Shown here one piece after another: positions 1 through 10,568 of a stretch of DNA of 64,000 bases. The DNA is from Gnetum montanum (Eukaryota > Streptophyta > Gnetopsida > Gnetales > Gnetaceae), in the NCBI GenBank assembly GCA_015680685.1, contig MNCI01023527.1, positions 131,863 through 195,862 of the forward strand. Direction: 5' to 3'. A program made the translations under genes and the position numbers. How positions within the stretch are numbered: the first letter of the stretch is position 1; each line of letters starts with the position of its first letter. Under the pieces are notes generated by a model. That model saw only the letters and a list, made by a program, of their open reading frames with translations, was not told the origin of the DNA and searched no databases.

Positions 1-1354
1 TACTTCTACTACAACTCAGTGTTGCATGACCACTACCGTGGTGCCTTCTCCAATTTCTAACATCACCTAGAACAATGTAGCATTCCCTAATATCTACCAT
101 GCCTAATCACCATGTCTCCCTACCTGCAAAGATACTTGCTCACCAACAGGTCCTATGGAGATTGTAGATCTTATGGAGTTTTTTCTTAAGTTATACAGAG
201 AGGAATCCCCCCTTACTCATCAACTGATGATTTCTATGCTTTGCTATAGATAACTTATTGAATGTCAATAATCTTACGGTGGTGGTGGATCTTGTTGTTT
301 AGGCCCATCATCAATAGGTTTTGATCCAATGGGTCCTACTTATTGCTACTATCTAGTAGCTAGAACATTACCAACATGTGTAGAACTTAATCCTCCCTCA
401 ATGCCTATTGGCTTTTTTAGCTGATCCTTCTTCGATGATGCTAGCTTTAACATCTCTATGTAGGATGCGTTTCGGGATTTTCTTGGAACATCATTATGTA
501 GCCCAATATTCCCACTTTCTTGCATAGCTTCTTGATTAGGCAATGGAATGGCAATGTAAGCTTCCTTGCCTTCTTCTCCTTGAAGCTTCTTTAGATCTCC
601 AAGAAGAGTGAATGGGCAATCTTGGCATTAATTTTTTCCATAAAAATTGCACTTCCTTGAGCTATGTAGGTAGAGATCCTATTGAGTCTTTTTGTTTGGA
701 ATAGATGATACATTTCAATCTTGAAGTAAATTGTATCCTCAATAATTAGTTCGTTGTAGCCCTTATCTTCTTTCCCATAGGTTCTTTGCACCCACAACTT
801 CTTTGCATCTATGTTGGACCTTGTAGATATTTGTGCAACATTGGCTCTAACATTTGAAATATTTAGTGCCTTAGAGATAGCTTCAATAGAGTATGGCATT
901 GAGACTCCTTTAATTTTCACTGTTGCATCATCTTGCTTATTTTTTTAGAACTAATAAACTTCTCCAAATACTATTCAGCATTACTTAACAAGGTTGGCCA
1001 TAAGGAAGAGGCTTGAACTTGTGTCTTGATAGCTTTAAGAGAAAACTTCATACACAATCCAAGATTTAATTCCACAATGACCATGGACATTATGAACTTT
1101 TCCTAAATGGCCTAGAAGCATTTTATTGACAACATGAGGTGCTATCCTTATTCTGGTGCTAGTGATGCCTCTGCCTCTACCTATCGAGATTTTTTGGTAG
1201 CAGGGGTCTATTGATGGATGCTAAATGATTAGGCCTCCTACTCTACATGTTCGGCTTATGGAGTTTGTTCTTCTACTTACCCTCTTCCTTCATCTCTTGT
1301 TCTCTTGCTTTTTGGCTATGAAGGCCCTTCTGTAATGGATCTCTTAGGAGTCAT
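1..1354 (-). pseudogene. ORF2 (env-position ORF) of element B, 5' part
   Basis: N-terminal part of the extra ORF found downstream of gag/pol in this family, cut by the window edge. The start is placed at the ATG complementary to 1352-1354, giving MTPKRS, which matches the MAPK starts of the other copies. Recognisable blocks are 591-920 (ISTRSNIDAKKLW, then YFKIEMYHLF) and 349-543 (NASYIEMLKLA), which match YFKIGTYHLFPTKGL and TSYAELLKAPAPRK in the copies at 2962-5727 and 57735-60522. The N-terminal domain resembles what databases call a putative plant transposon protein; this is recalled, not searched. Many stops and frameshifts. No signal peptide or membrane segment is seen. Confidence 0.7.
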
Positions 1355-1978
1355 CTACAATCATTAATAATTCAAGGTTATTAAAGGATTTCAAATATGT
1401 TCTTAATAGCTCATAATCCTTTCCCAAATCCTTGGTTTGATCAAATTTCTACCCTTATTATAGTTATGGCCCTTATTATGATTCCAAAGTTAGAGAAATT
1501 TCAAAAGGAAACACTTAATTGTTGCATCTTTGATCATTATGACCTTTCATAGTTATCATTTACTTTTTTATTATACCATTGAATGCTTGGTTAAGAGAAT
1601 CAATTAAGTCCATTAGCTTTTATTTGATTAGTTAATTAAATATTTTTATGCATTCTTATACTTATCCTTAATTTTATCTTTCAGGAGTTAGGAAATTTTT
1701 GCTCAATCTTCCTTATCTACATGCTATAAATCTCCCCCATGACTAAGTTGAGCACTCTAAGATCAACAGGGTTCAAGAATCATGCAAATCAGAGTGGTGA
1801 TGAGGAAGTTATGGTGTTGGAAAATTTAGGCATCAAAGCTCAGAAAAACAACATGAACTCTTCTAGTTGTGAAATGAGAAAATGAAAATTTTTCTAACTT
1901 CCCCCATGTTTATATATATTTTTATATGCATGCATCATAGATGTGATGTCATGCTTTAAAAAATTCTAATTTCTAAAG
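1355..1978 (-). other. Non-coding segment upstream of ORF2 in element B, left part
   Basis: No ORF. It holds a polypurine-tract-like motif on the minus strand (complement of 1731-1744, CTCCCCCATGAC) and an AT-rich TATA-like stretch around 1910-1925 beside a near-palindromic patch (GCATGC, GATGTGATGTC) around 1928-1952. These correspond in order to the internal PPT and internal promoter of elements 1, 2 and 5. Element 1 interrupts this segment, which resumes at 10569. Confidence 0.55.
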
Positions 1979-1983
1979 AATTT
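1979..1983. repeat. Target-site duplication of element 1, left copy
   Basis: AATTT directly abuts TGATGAG of the LTR; the same five bases follow the other LTR at 10564-10568. Confidence 0.9.
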
Positions 1984-2803
1984 TGATGAGTGGTGAGGTA
2001 CCCCTACACTCAACCATACGAATACGAGCGTCTTCACATGTGATCTGGTTGAACTCCGCAAACGGACTAGTTGTGGCACCTAAATTGTTAACCTTAGGTT
2101 GCAGTTTCCTATCTTCCCACCTAAACTAGTATTATATTTATCATGTATGGTTTAGTCCAAAGTGAGGTGTATGATGTGTTCCTAATCTAATGTTACTCCT
2201 GAAGGCAGTGGAAAGTAATATTAAATTAACTAATCTAATAGAGAGAGGGTAAGAGAATCTAATCTAGCCTAAGTGTGATGAGCATCCGTTCCTTGATTAT
2301 TCGTACACATCTTGGACTTTGTTCACAACTACCACTGGGATTACCAAGCACAAATCCTAGGTACGCTACTGGGTTACCAAGTAGTCACACTTAAATGCTC
2401 GTAATCAAGTCATACTCATTCTATGTTGTTAGGAGATAAGGGTGAGAGAGACTAATTAGGAAAGTAGTAAATAACAATTAAATAAATAAATAAACAAAGT
2501 GAATGCTGAAATGATGAAGTAATCTCGATCTTTATTTCTGATCATGTGTGTGTCCAAGTACATCACACTCGAATAAAGGATGTTGTACAATTACTTTCAC
2601 CACATTGTGGGCATACACGAGAAAAATAATCTATCTCTGGAGGGATCAAACTACCAAAGTTTAGCTACAATCTAACTCTATGGTTGTGAAACAAGAAAGA
2701 GCTGCCTCTTATTTATAGATTTGGTGACACACTGCGATATCGTGTACGCAATATTGTAGGGGAAGACGCGATATCGCGGGGGATGCGATATCGCAGCCCG
2801 TCA
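1984..2803 (-). repeat. 3' LTR of element 1
   Basis: 820 bp with short inverted ends (TGATGAG at the left; CCCGTCA, a decayed CTCATCA, at the right). On the minus strand it starts with a palindromic array, with exact GCGATATCGC at 2768-2777 and 2785-2794. Then come a TATA box (complement of CTTATTTATAG, about 2708-2718) and an AATAAA signal (complement of 2531-2536). An AAATAAATAAAT microsatellite near 2480 recurs in the younger copies. It matches the LTR at 9714-10563. Confidence 0.92.
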
Positions 2804-2814
2804 TACCCCCACGA
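2804..2814 (-). other. 3' polypurine tract of element 1
   Basis: The minus strand reads GTCGTGGGGGTA directly before the 3' LTR. This is where plus-strand DNA synthesis would be primed. The same tract abuts the 3' LTRs of the other copies. Confidence 0.8.
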
Positions 2815-2961
2815 CTGAATAAAAACTTGTCCTTGAGCTATAGTGATTACACAGTGGATAGGTATGGGATTATTAAATGGAAATAGGGGATGATGCCACA
2901 GTGTGAGGAGAAAAAAAAGACACAACACACAGAATATGCTACAACTACAAAAATTTGGAAC

Positions 2962-5727
2962 TCATGTAGTTCCTGGTGGCAGTGGCTCCTCCATTGGTGC
3001 CTTTCCTTTGTCTTATGCTACAGGTTTTGAGGCTTGATGGCGTTGAAGTATGGCCTGGAGCTTCTCCTTTTTGGTCTAAGGGTCTTGTGTTATCCATGCT
3101 AATGTTCCAACATTTGACGGAGTCAGCACTTCCCATGAATAGGGTAGTTGCGAAAAGATTTGGTTGGCCTTGACGTACCAAGCTGCAAACACCCATCGTT
3201 CCTCCTCATAGGCTCTGGCTTTGTTCTTGTATTCATGAAGATCTATTAGCCATCGAGCCAAGTCAATTGTGACATCTTTCTATCCCTGGTAGCTGGCTTT
3301 TACCACCTCACATTCAGAATTTGCAACATCCAGTTTTTCTAACAGCTTCTTACATTCTGCAAATTTTGCTTCTTATTTGATGTGGGTGGTTGCTACCTGC
3401 TGCTCGAGCTCTGACCTCGAGCACCATGTTTTTAACATGGCAAGGTTGGCATATCTAATATTTTTCAACTCCATGTACTCTATTAAGTCCTAAATTTGTA
3501 GGTCCTAGTTCTTAACTTCCGCTTGGTGGGCGAAGGCATATGTGTCCAATATGGCCTGCCAATCAGTGTGTTGAGCACTGATAGAGTTGATTTGGGCCTT
3601 AGCCATATGGATCTCCTTTTCAAAGATCTATTTATACATCCCCACCTGATCACGGAAGTGCTCCTTCAGCTTTTCATGTCGTTTAGCCTCATTCTGCCAT
3701 GCTCTTATCTCAATCGCCAACTTTTGACAAATGGCGCGTACCTCCTCCATCGAGAGGGTTCGATTTTCTCTAGCTAAACGGCTTACGTCTCGGTTGACCC
3801 AAATGAATTGTTCTCATAGTTGATGAAAGTGTTCATCAAGAACATTCTTTTGCTTTTCTACAGTGATCAACTAGAGGTTGTCAGTCACAAACTGTTTATT
3901 TTCTTCTTGCAAGGCCTTGACTACCTTAAGATGCGCATGAGTTTGCACCTGTGTTGCGGAGGCATCCCAAACAGCCTTCTCCTTTTCATCCACCACCCTT
4001 TTATTCTCCTCTATTAATTTGGTTAGCTACTTGGTTCTAAATTTTTCTAGCTGGTCTGTGGGAACAAATTGAAAAGGGTCCCACTATGCTGCTTATAAGG
4101 CCACGAGCTGCTCTTGTAGTTTCTACACTTTAGCTTCAGCATGTTATGCCCTTACTTCTATTAAGACCAGCTTCCCCTTTGTGAAAATGAGGTCTGACTG
4201 AATTGTTGTTACATCCTGAGGAATGTCAAATAGGGATGTCATTACTTACCCTATTTGAAGCAATCTATCAAGCGCATCCTCATGTTCTGCAAGAGTCATT
4301 AAGGTTCCAGCCAAATTTTGAGCATCTTGTGCTCCTAATAGATCTACCAGTGGCACAACAAGTACGTTAAAGGATTGTTTGATGTGGTCTACGACCACAT
4401 CTATAGCTCCTATCACATTCTAGTGCTGCATGACCACCACAGTGGCCCCTTCACCAGTCTATAACTGCACTTGGAAAGATTTCGCGTTTCCTGAGATCTG
4501 TTGTGACCATATACTTTCCCCTGCTTCTATGTGAATGGATACTTTCCCCCTTGTGCGATCTAATGAAACTGTAGGCTAAATGGCATCACTAATGACATGG
4601 CAGAGGTTTGCATCATCACGACTTCTCCAACTGACCGTCTCAGTGATAGCCCTAAGATGGCTCATCAACGGTCTGTAGTCTTGCGGTGACGGCAGCTAAT
4701 CTTGACCTATGCTAGGCCCTGCTTCTTGTTGTTGGTTGGGATCCATGGCTGGAGGTTGACTGGGTCTAGCCATATGTTCTTCTTCTTATTTTGGTCTTAG
4801 CTCTTTGCCAGTGCTTTTTCTTGGAGCTGGCGCCTTTAGTAATTCAGCATATGAAGTAGTTTGGGCTTTTCGAAGGACATTATTGGTGTATCCCTGAATA
4901 CCAACACATTGGCAAAGCTTTCTGATGAGACAAGGAAAAGGCAACGTCATCTTCCCTATCTTTTGTTCTTCAAACCACCTCAAGATCTTCGTCAAATATA
5001 GATGGGGTAGGTTAGTGTTAACCTTTTCCATCCTCACTGCACATCCTCTAGCTGCATACATTGATATTATTTTGAGGCCCTTTGTGGGGAAGAGGTGATA
5101 TGTTCCAATTTTGAAATAAACCCTCTCTTCCATCGTCAACTCACCAAAAGCTTTATCTTTGCCATAAGCCTTCTCCAACTAATCCTTTTGCACATCAGGG
5201 TCTAAACAGGTGGATAACCAAGCAACCTGGAGCCTTGTATTCGGAAGGTTTAACACTTCCAAAATAGCCTGTGTAGAGAAGTCAACTATCACACCATAAA
5301 TATTAACAGTGGTGCCTTGCTCCCTATTGTGCCAAAATTGGTACATCTCTCCTAGGTACCAGGCACCACTTTCAGAGAGGATAGGCCATAAGGGAGACCC
5401 TTTGAGATGATCTCTAATGGCCTCAGGAGCGAACTCTGCAAATGATTAAAAATTCAACTCCACAATCACTGCAGCGAATGTGGACTTCTCATGGATAGCT
5501 TGAACACAATCTTGGGGCAACGTGAGTTGTTGTCCCAGTTTAGGCACTGCAACAGCTCCTCCTTCTACCTACCCAGATTGTCTGGTAGGAGGTTCGTCTT
5601 GATGAATGCTGAATGATTACTCCTCTTGTTCTACATGTTGTCCGGCAGGTCTTTGTCTTCCACCTCTTCGAGCTCGTTTGCTTCCACCTTAGGTAGGACC
5701 TTCCTGCTGTCCATGTTTTGGGGCCAT
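2962..5727 (-). pseudogene. ORF2 of element 1: 922-codon coiled-coil protein in env position
   Basis: From ATG (5725-5727, MAPKHGQQEG) to TGA (2962-2964, ending EEPLPPGTT) is exactly 922 codons in one frame, with several internal nonsense codons. In order: a basic Arg/Gly-rich N-terminus; a helical domain around residues 120-310 (GTYHLFPTKGL, YLTKILRWFEEQKIGK, TSYAELLKAPAPRK); a Pro/Gln linker; a region with SFNVLVVPLVDL and EHEDALDRLLQIG; a Glu/Lys/Gln-rich coiled coil over much of the C-terminal half (KLIEENKRVV); and a conserved end (YEEERWVFAAWYVKANQ). There is no signal peptide or hydrophobic membrane segment, so an envelope is unlikely. The N-terminal domain resembles the putative plant transposon protein family (recalled, not searched). 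Function unknown. The longest open piece is 4786-5178. Confidence 0.82.
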
Positions 5728-6012
5728 CTATAATCACACGAGGTCAAGCATTAGTAAGGTTGTTTCTGAAGTTAAGTTATACCTTACTGCTTGCCTTAAT
5801 TAATGATCTTATGTTATCACGTGTGATAGTGCCCAAAAGTTTGTAATAATGAGTCCTATGACTTAGGTGGTTTCCATTTTAGTTTCCCAGTATACCTAAG
5901 GGTTAAATGATTTTTTAGGCACAATTATTCTAAGTATTAGAGTTAATTACCCTTACTGATGTCCTTTGGATGATGATAAATTTCAAAAAATTTAGGCACT
6001 TTTCAGCAAGTG

Positions 6013-6027
6013 TCCCTCCCCCATGAC
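6013..6027 (-). other. Internal (central) polypurine tract candidate, element 1
   Basis: The minus strand reads GTCATGGGGGAGGGA, sharing the core GTC-R-TGGGGG with the 3' PPT at 2804-2814. Equivalents occur at 18848-18862, 60814-60828 and 1731-1744. Confidence 0.5.
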
Positions 6028-6199
6028 TAAGCTAAACACTTCAGGTTCAAGTAGGTTCAAACGGAATTAAAATCGAAGTACCAACGAGTGAGATATAGTG
6101 TGAAAAGCAAGGGTCACTCAATTGCAAGTTGTAGAGAAAAATTTCAAAAACTCCCCTCGTGTGAATGACAAAATGATGCTAAGTGTTGCAAGGGGTGAC

Positions 6200-6230
6200 C
6201 TATTTATAGGTGACAAGGATGCGATATCTC
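6200..6230 (-). promoter_or_regulatory. Internal promoter candidate for ORF2, element 1
   Basis: CCTATAAATAG on the minus strand (complement of 6200-6210) lies just downstream of GCGATATCTC (6221-6230), a one-base variant of the GCGATATCGC palindrome that precedes the LTR TATA box. ORF2 starts about 475 bp downstream. Confidence 0.5.
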
Positions 6231-7592
6231 ATCCCTAGTGATGTGAGGCACAACAAAAAGATCGAATTTTGAAGGGATTTTCTTGAAATAAACATTGTAA
6301 ACTGAGGACATTGGCTATTATCAAGGGCTCTAGGGTAATTCTATTAATTCAAAAGGCATAATTAATGATAATGGTGTGGATTTTATTAATAAAACCTTGG
6401 GTGGTAAGAAAAAGGGTATGTAATGGTACATTGGAACATTAAAATTTAGAGGGATAGTAGTAGGGAAAGAAAATTATTTAAAAATTATGCTGAGGGTAAG
6501 AAATGATGTGTGTGAGTGATGTCATAAGTGAGAATCACAAAATATTACACAAGTGGATCCTCCCCAAAGAAAATTCCAACCTATAATGCCCTTGTGTAAC
6601 CACACTTAAAGTGTCTGTGGGTACTAGAAGGGTTAAATGTAATCCGCACTAACTCCACAAAACACACACATGTAAATATCACCGAAATGAGATGAAAATT
6701 CTATGCTACACAGGACACGAGCTACAATTACATGAACAGTAAGATGAGACGAACTATAGAAAGGGATCGTAGAGATTGGGTTATAAGGTAACTGACCCAG
6801 GACACAGTGAATCCTGCGTGTAAAGCATGATTAAGGTGTCATTAACCTATCGTTCCAAGATTAGGACCAAGTCCATCCTTCTAATTAGTGGCATCGCATT
6901 GTTTCATCCCATGATGAACAACTATGAGAGTACCATAACAACAAGGCGTACGATCACTTGGCGTTTGGTTTAAGGAAGGAGTGACTTTTGTTTTATGGCA
7001 CTTTGTTTTTCTTTTTATTTTCTCTTTCTTTCTTTTTGAAAACTGAATCCATAGAAGCCACCAACCTTCAGGCATGGGTGCATGTCTTTCCAATGGGACC
7101 CCCTAGCACAACATTAATTTTTGAGTGCCCTTTTTTATTACTCTTACTCCCATTTTTCGTTAAATCTACAAGGATCTTAGTACAACCAGGTTGCATGATA
7201 ACTCCCACAAACGTCACCAAAGAGAATCCGCCAGTCCCCTTGATGTCACACCCTAATCATTCCCTCTTGGTCCATCCTTCTTCATTCTGGGTACAATGAA
7301 CACAAAATTAATTTTAAGTTTCAAGAATTTCAAGAATATCACTGTACCCTCGAACAGAACCTCTTATTTGTAGAGTGGACGAGTGGGTGTAATGGGCTCA
7401 CTGTTCCAAATAATTGATCACTCAAGACTCAAAAACATAGAACACACCTCAACCAACGAGCCACATGAGTGTTTTATTCATAGATGATATTACTTACAAA
7501 AACGTAAAAAGACAAAAAGAAAAATGGATAAAAATATATAACAAAAATTGAATAATTAAAGAAAAATAAAAAGTGGTTATTAATCGTGCATA

Positions 7593-9572
7593 TTAGAATG
7601 AGGGATATCCCTCGTATCTAAATGGTTAAGGATGGCAAGGATTAATAATTGACGACTGGGATCCTTACATTTTGAAAGTATTCTAGCTTGGTCATATTTA
7701 CTCCATCAAGTTTCACACACTAGGTTATAATGAGCATAGTGGGAAAATTTATACGATGTAGTTCCCATATAACGAGTTGACCCACTATGATGTTTGGGAC
7801 CTTTAGATGGTATGCAAGGATTGGGTTGATGCCTCCCATGGCTATGTTCATTGGGTCGTATTGTTGTTGGAGTGTGAGTTGGTGGCCCTGATGAAGTTAC
7901 ATGAGGTGTTGAATTTGAAGGTAAGGGTGCACCATAGTGTGGGACTTGTGCTGGGTTGGAAGATGCAGTGGCCTCAGAATTGTGTTGTCCCTTCTTACGT
8001 TCGTGTTTAAAGAAAGGACACTTTTGATCTTGAGGAGGCTTTTCACTGTTGTCAGTAGCAATAGCACAAGTGTCATTCATGGGTTGTTATTGTGATGCAG
8101 GCACCTTAGGAATAGTTGGTGGTGATGTACAAGGAGGGAAAGGATGAGAATGTTGAAAGTTAGGAGGCGTATAAGGTACACAAGGTGGTGGTTGTGTTGG
8201 AGGCATGGGTTGATAGTATTGAGGAGAATGGTACTATGGTGAGATAAAGTGTGTTGGCCCAGTTGGAGAAACAGGATGTTGAACAAGATAAGCATTTTGG
8301 TTCGGATGATATGAAGGGTGTCTCTAGTTTAGTGGTGGTCTCCCCCACGACTAGGATTGTTGCCACTGTGATCGAACATAGTATCTCTATACAAACTCTG
8401 GATGTAACGTGTTTCCCCAATGCTCATGTAAATGTAACAATATTGGGCATTGGCCTTTGGGGTGATTGTATAGGCATATGTTGCATTCATACATATGATT
8501 GGCAGTTGAGCTCTTATTTTCTTTATCCCTTTTTTCGATTGTCTATCATTTTTTCCTGCTTCTTGGGTTGTCAAAACTCTATCTCCAATGATATCGATAA
8601 ATTCTCCACACTTTTTATACGTCCATTCCAACATCTTATTGATCTTTGCCATGACTTCTTCTGATGATTGTTGTACTAGCAAAGATGGTTCTTTCTCCTT
8701 GTGATAAGTCAATTTCTCCTTTTTATGATCATGGGCCTTTGTTAAGTTGAAATTTTGGTCCCGTTGATGTTTTTCAACACTTTCCCATCTAGCTAATTCT
8801 CCTTCTTCTTTTGCTACCTACTTAATGAGCTCTTGGACTTGATGGGTTCATAGTTCATATAGTTGGCCTTGGGCATACATTCCTAAGGTCTCTCTTGTCT
8901 CATTATGTGGCCCACCAATGATATGGTACATTAGCCTTTCCTCAGAAAACCCATGGCCTGGAAAGTTATTTAATAGTGCATAATATCTTTCTAAGGCCAT
9001 GTCCAAGGGTTCATGTTGTGCTTGTTTCCATCCTTGGATTTTTTTCCTCAGGGATGACACTCTTGCATAGGTTTGATATTTTTCGTTAAAGACCTCTACC
9101 ATCATTGACCAACGCCGTATTGAATTTGGTTTTAACGATCGATACCATATTTTTGCTTGGTCAACGAGTGTCATGGGAAAGAGCTTAAGTTTTTGCCACC
9201 CATTATCAATGTTCTTCCATGTGCAGGCATCATAGAAGGCTTGTAAATGTTGATGCGGATCTAAGTCATAGCCTCTTGAAAAATTAGGGAAGTTATTTAA
9301 ATCGAGCCTGGGTAGACAGCTCTCTTTACGATGCCTACGTGAGACTCGAACAGCCTCTTGTATTTGCGTTAGGCTTGTAGTAGTCAGTGGGGATTCATCA
9401 TCATCAGGTAAGGTATGCTTTCGTGCGTTGTGATGACATTTTTTCGATCATGTTTATAAGAAACCCCTACCTCAGGTTGCGTACTCCAATCTTCATTGTT
9501 ATATAGTTCATTGATTCTCCAATGAACTTTCTCACTAAGTGTGGCATTATTGTAATCTTGTAGGAGAGGCAT
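7593..9572 (-). pseudogene. gag of element 1 (capsid/nucleocapsid precursor)
   Basis: From ATG (9572, MPLLQDYNNA) to TAA (7593-7595) is exactly 660 codons, but with frameshifts and stops. Residues after about 85 form the plant retrotransposon gag (capsid) domain; its best open piece is 8848-9174 with TLVDQAKIWYRSL, VEVFNEKYQTY, EPLDMALERYYALL and GMYAQGQLYEL. Next come a helical linker, a Cys/His cluster that is damaged here, and a Pro/Tyr/His-rich tail (7706-8080). Gag assembles the particle and binds RNA. Protease and pol do not follow, unlike in element A. The N-terminus is short: it lacks the region before the capsid domain seen in elements A, B, C and 3. Confidence 0.88.
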
Positions 9573-9694
9573 TGTTGTAAAGTTGTGTGTGAATTTGGAT
9601 GTGACTTTTTATAATTTATTTTTCTAAAATATATATCATTAAGTCCTTTACAACGACCTTGTATGATATAACTAATCTAGATAAATAGCACCAT

Positions 9695-9712
9695 CCCTGG
9701 CAACGGTGCCAA
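9695..9712 (-). other. Primer-binding site of element 1 (tRNA-Asp type)
   Basis: The minus strand reads TGGCACCGTTGCCAGGGA, two mismatches from TGGCGCCGTTGCCGGGGA, the complement of the plant tRNA-Asp 3' end as I recall it. One base separates it from the LTR. Confidence 0.85.
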
Positions 9713-9713
9713 T

Positions 9714-10563
9714 GATGAGTGGCGAGGTACCCCTACACTCAACCATACGAATACGAGCGTCTTCACATGTGATCCAGTCAAACTCCACAGACGAACTAGT
9801 TGTGGCACCTAGATTGTTAACCTTAGGTCGTAGTTCACTGTCTTCCCACCTGGACTAGTATTATATTTGTCATGTATGGTTTAGTTTAGAGTGAGGTGTA
9901 TGATGAGTTCCTAATCTAATGCTACTCCTGAAGGTAGTGGAAAGTAATATTAAATTAACTAATCTAATAGAGAGAGGGTAAGAGAATCTAATCTAGCCTA
10001 AGTGTGATGAGCATCTGTTCCTTGATTATCCATACACATCTTGGACTTCGTGCACAACTACCACTGGGATTACCAAGCACAGATCCTAGGTACGCTACTA
10101 GGTTACCAAGTAGTCACACTTAAATGCTTGTAATCAAGTCATACTCATTCCACGTTGTTAGGAGATAAGGGTGAGAGAAAATAATTAGGAAAGCAGTAAA
10201 TAACAATTAAATAAATAAATAAACAAAGTGAATGCTGCAATGATGAAGTAATCTTGATCTTTATTTCTGGTCATGTGCGTGTCCAAGTACGTCACACTCG
10301 AATAAAGGATGTCGTACAATTACATTCACCACAATGTGGGCATACATGGGAAAAATAATCTATCTCTGGAGGGATCAAACTACTAGAGTTTAGCTACAAT
10401 CTAACTCTATGGTTGTGAAACAAGGGAGAGCCACCTCTTATTTATCGATTTGATGACACACTGCGATATCACGTACGCGATATCGTAGGGGAAGACGCAA
10501 TATTGCGGGGGATGCGATATCGCAGTGGACGCGATATCGTGTACGCAATATCGCGGCCCATCA
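9714..10563 (-). repeat. 5' LTR of element 1
   Basis: 850 bp, from TGATGAG (9714-9720) to CCCATCA (10557-10563). It is 30 bp longer than the 3' LTR because the palindromic array near 10455-10560 has an extra GCGATATCG-type unit. The TATA region (about 10438-10450) is present. Confidence 0.92.
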
Positions 10564-10568
10564 AATTT
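10564..10568. repeat. Target-site duplication of element 1, right copy
   Basis: AATTT, identical to 1979-1983. Confidence 0.9.

Larger units (their letters stand above)
5728..7592 (-). other. Conserved non-coding segment between gag and ORF2, element 1
   Basis: About 1.9 kb without a credible ORF, conserved in elements 2, 5, B and (more diverged) A and 3. In element orientation: an AT-rich part, AATAAA (complement of TTTATT, about 7473-7478), a TATA-like box (complement of CCTCTTATTTGTAG, about 7362-7375), a purine-rich tract (complement of 7005-7040), a conserved block around 6550-6640, an internal TATA box with palindrome, an internal polypurine tract, then the ORF2 leader. Confidence 0.75.
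1984..10563 (-). mobile_element. Element 1: non-autonomous gag + ORF2 LTR retrotransposon
   Basis: Complete insertion of 8,580 bp with two LTRs, PBS, gag, the conserved non-coding segment, ORF2 and PPT, bounded by the perfect duplication AATTT. No protease, RT, RNase H or integrase is present, so it is a gag-only derivative that needed a helper. The two LTRs differ at about 8 of 180 positions in a stretch I compared by eye, many of them C/T or G/A changes, so it is not a recent insertion. It is nested in element B. Confidence 0.93.

Noticed and set aside
2480-2495. AAATAAATAAAT microsatellite as a separate finding
   Set aside because: It is a fixed part of the younger LTRs, repeated in each copy.
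2962-5727. ORF2 as a retroviral envelope gene
   Set aside because: No signal peptide, no hydrophobic fusion or anchor segment, and long coiled coils instead; the position alone is not enough.
8251-8664. 137-aa plus-strand ORF
   Set aside because: It is antisense to gag of element 1, and the same antisense frame appears at 21129-21470 and 63129-63380. The sense strand carries the conserved gag motifs, so the antisense openness is a by-product of codon composition.
9695-9712. tRNA gene fragments at the PBS sites
   Set aside because: Only 18 bases complementary to a tRNA 3' end, placed next to LTRs; these are primer-binding sites, not tRNA genes.
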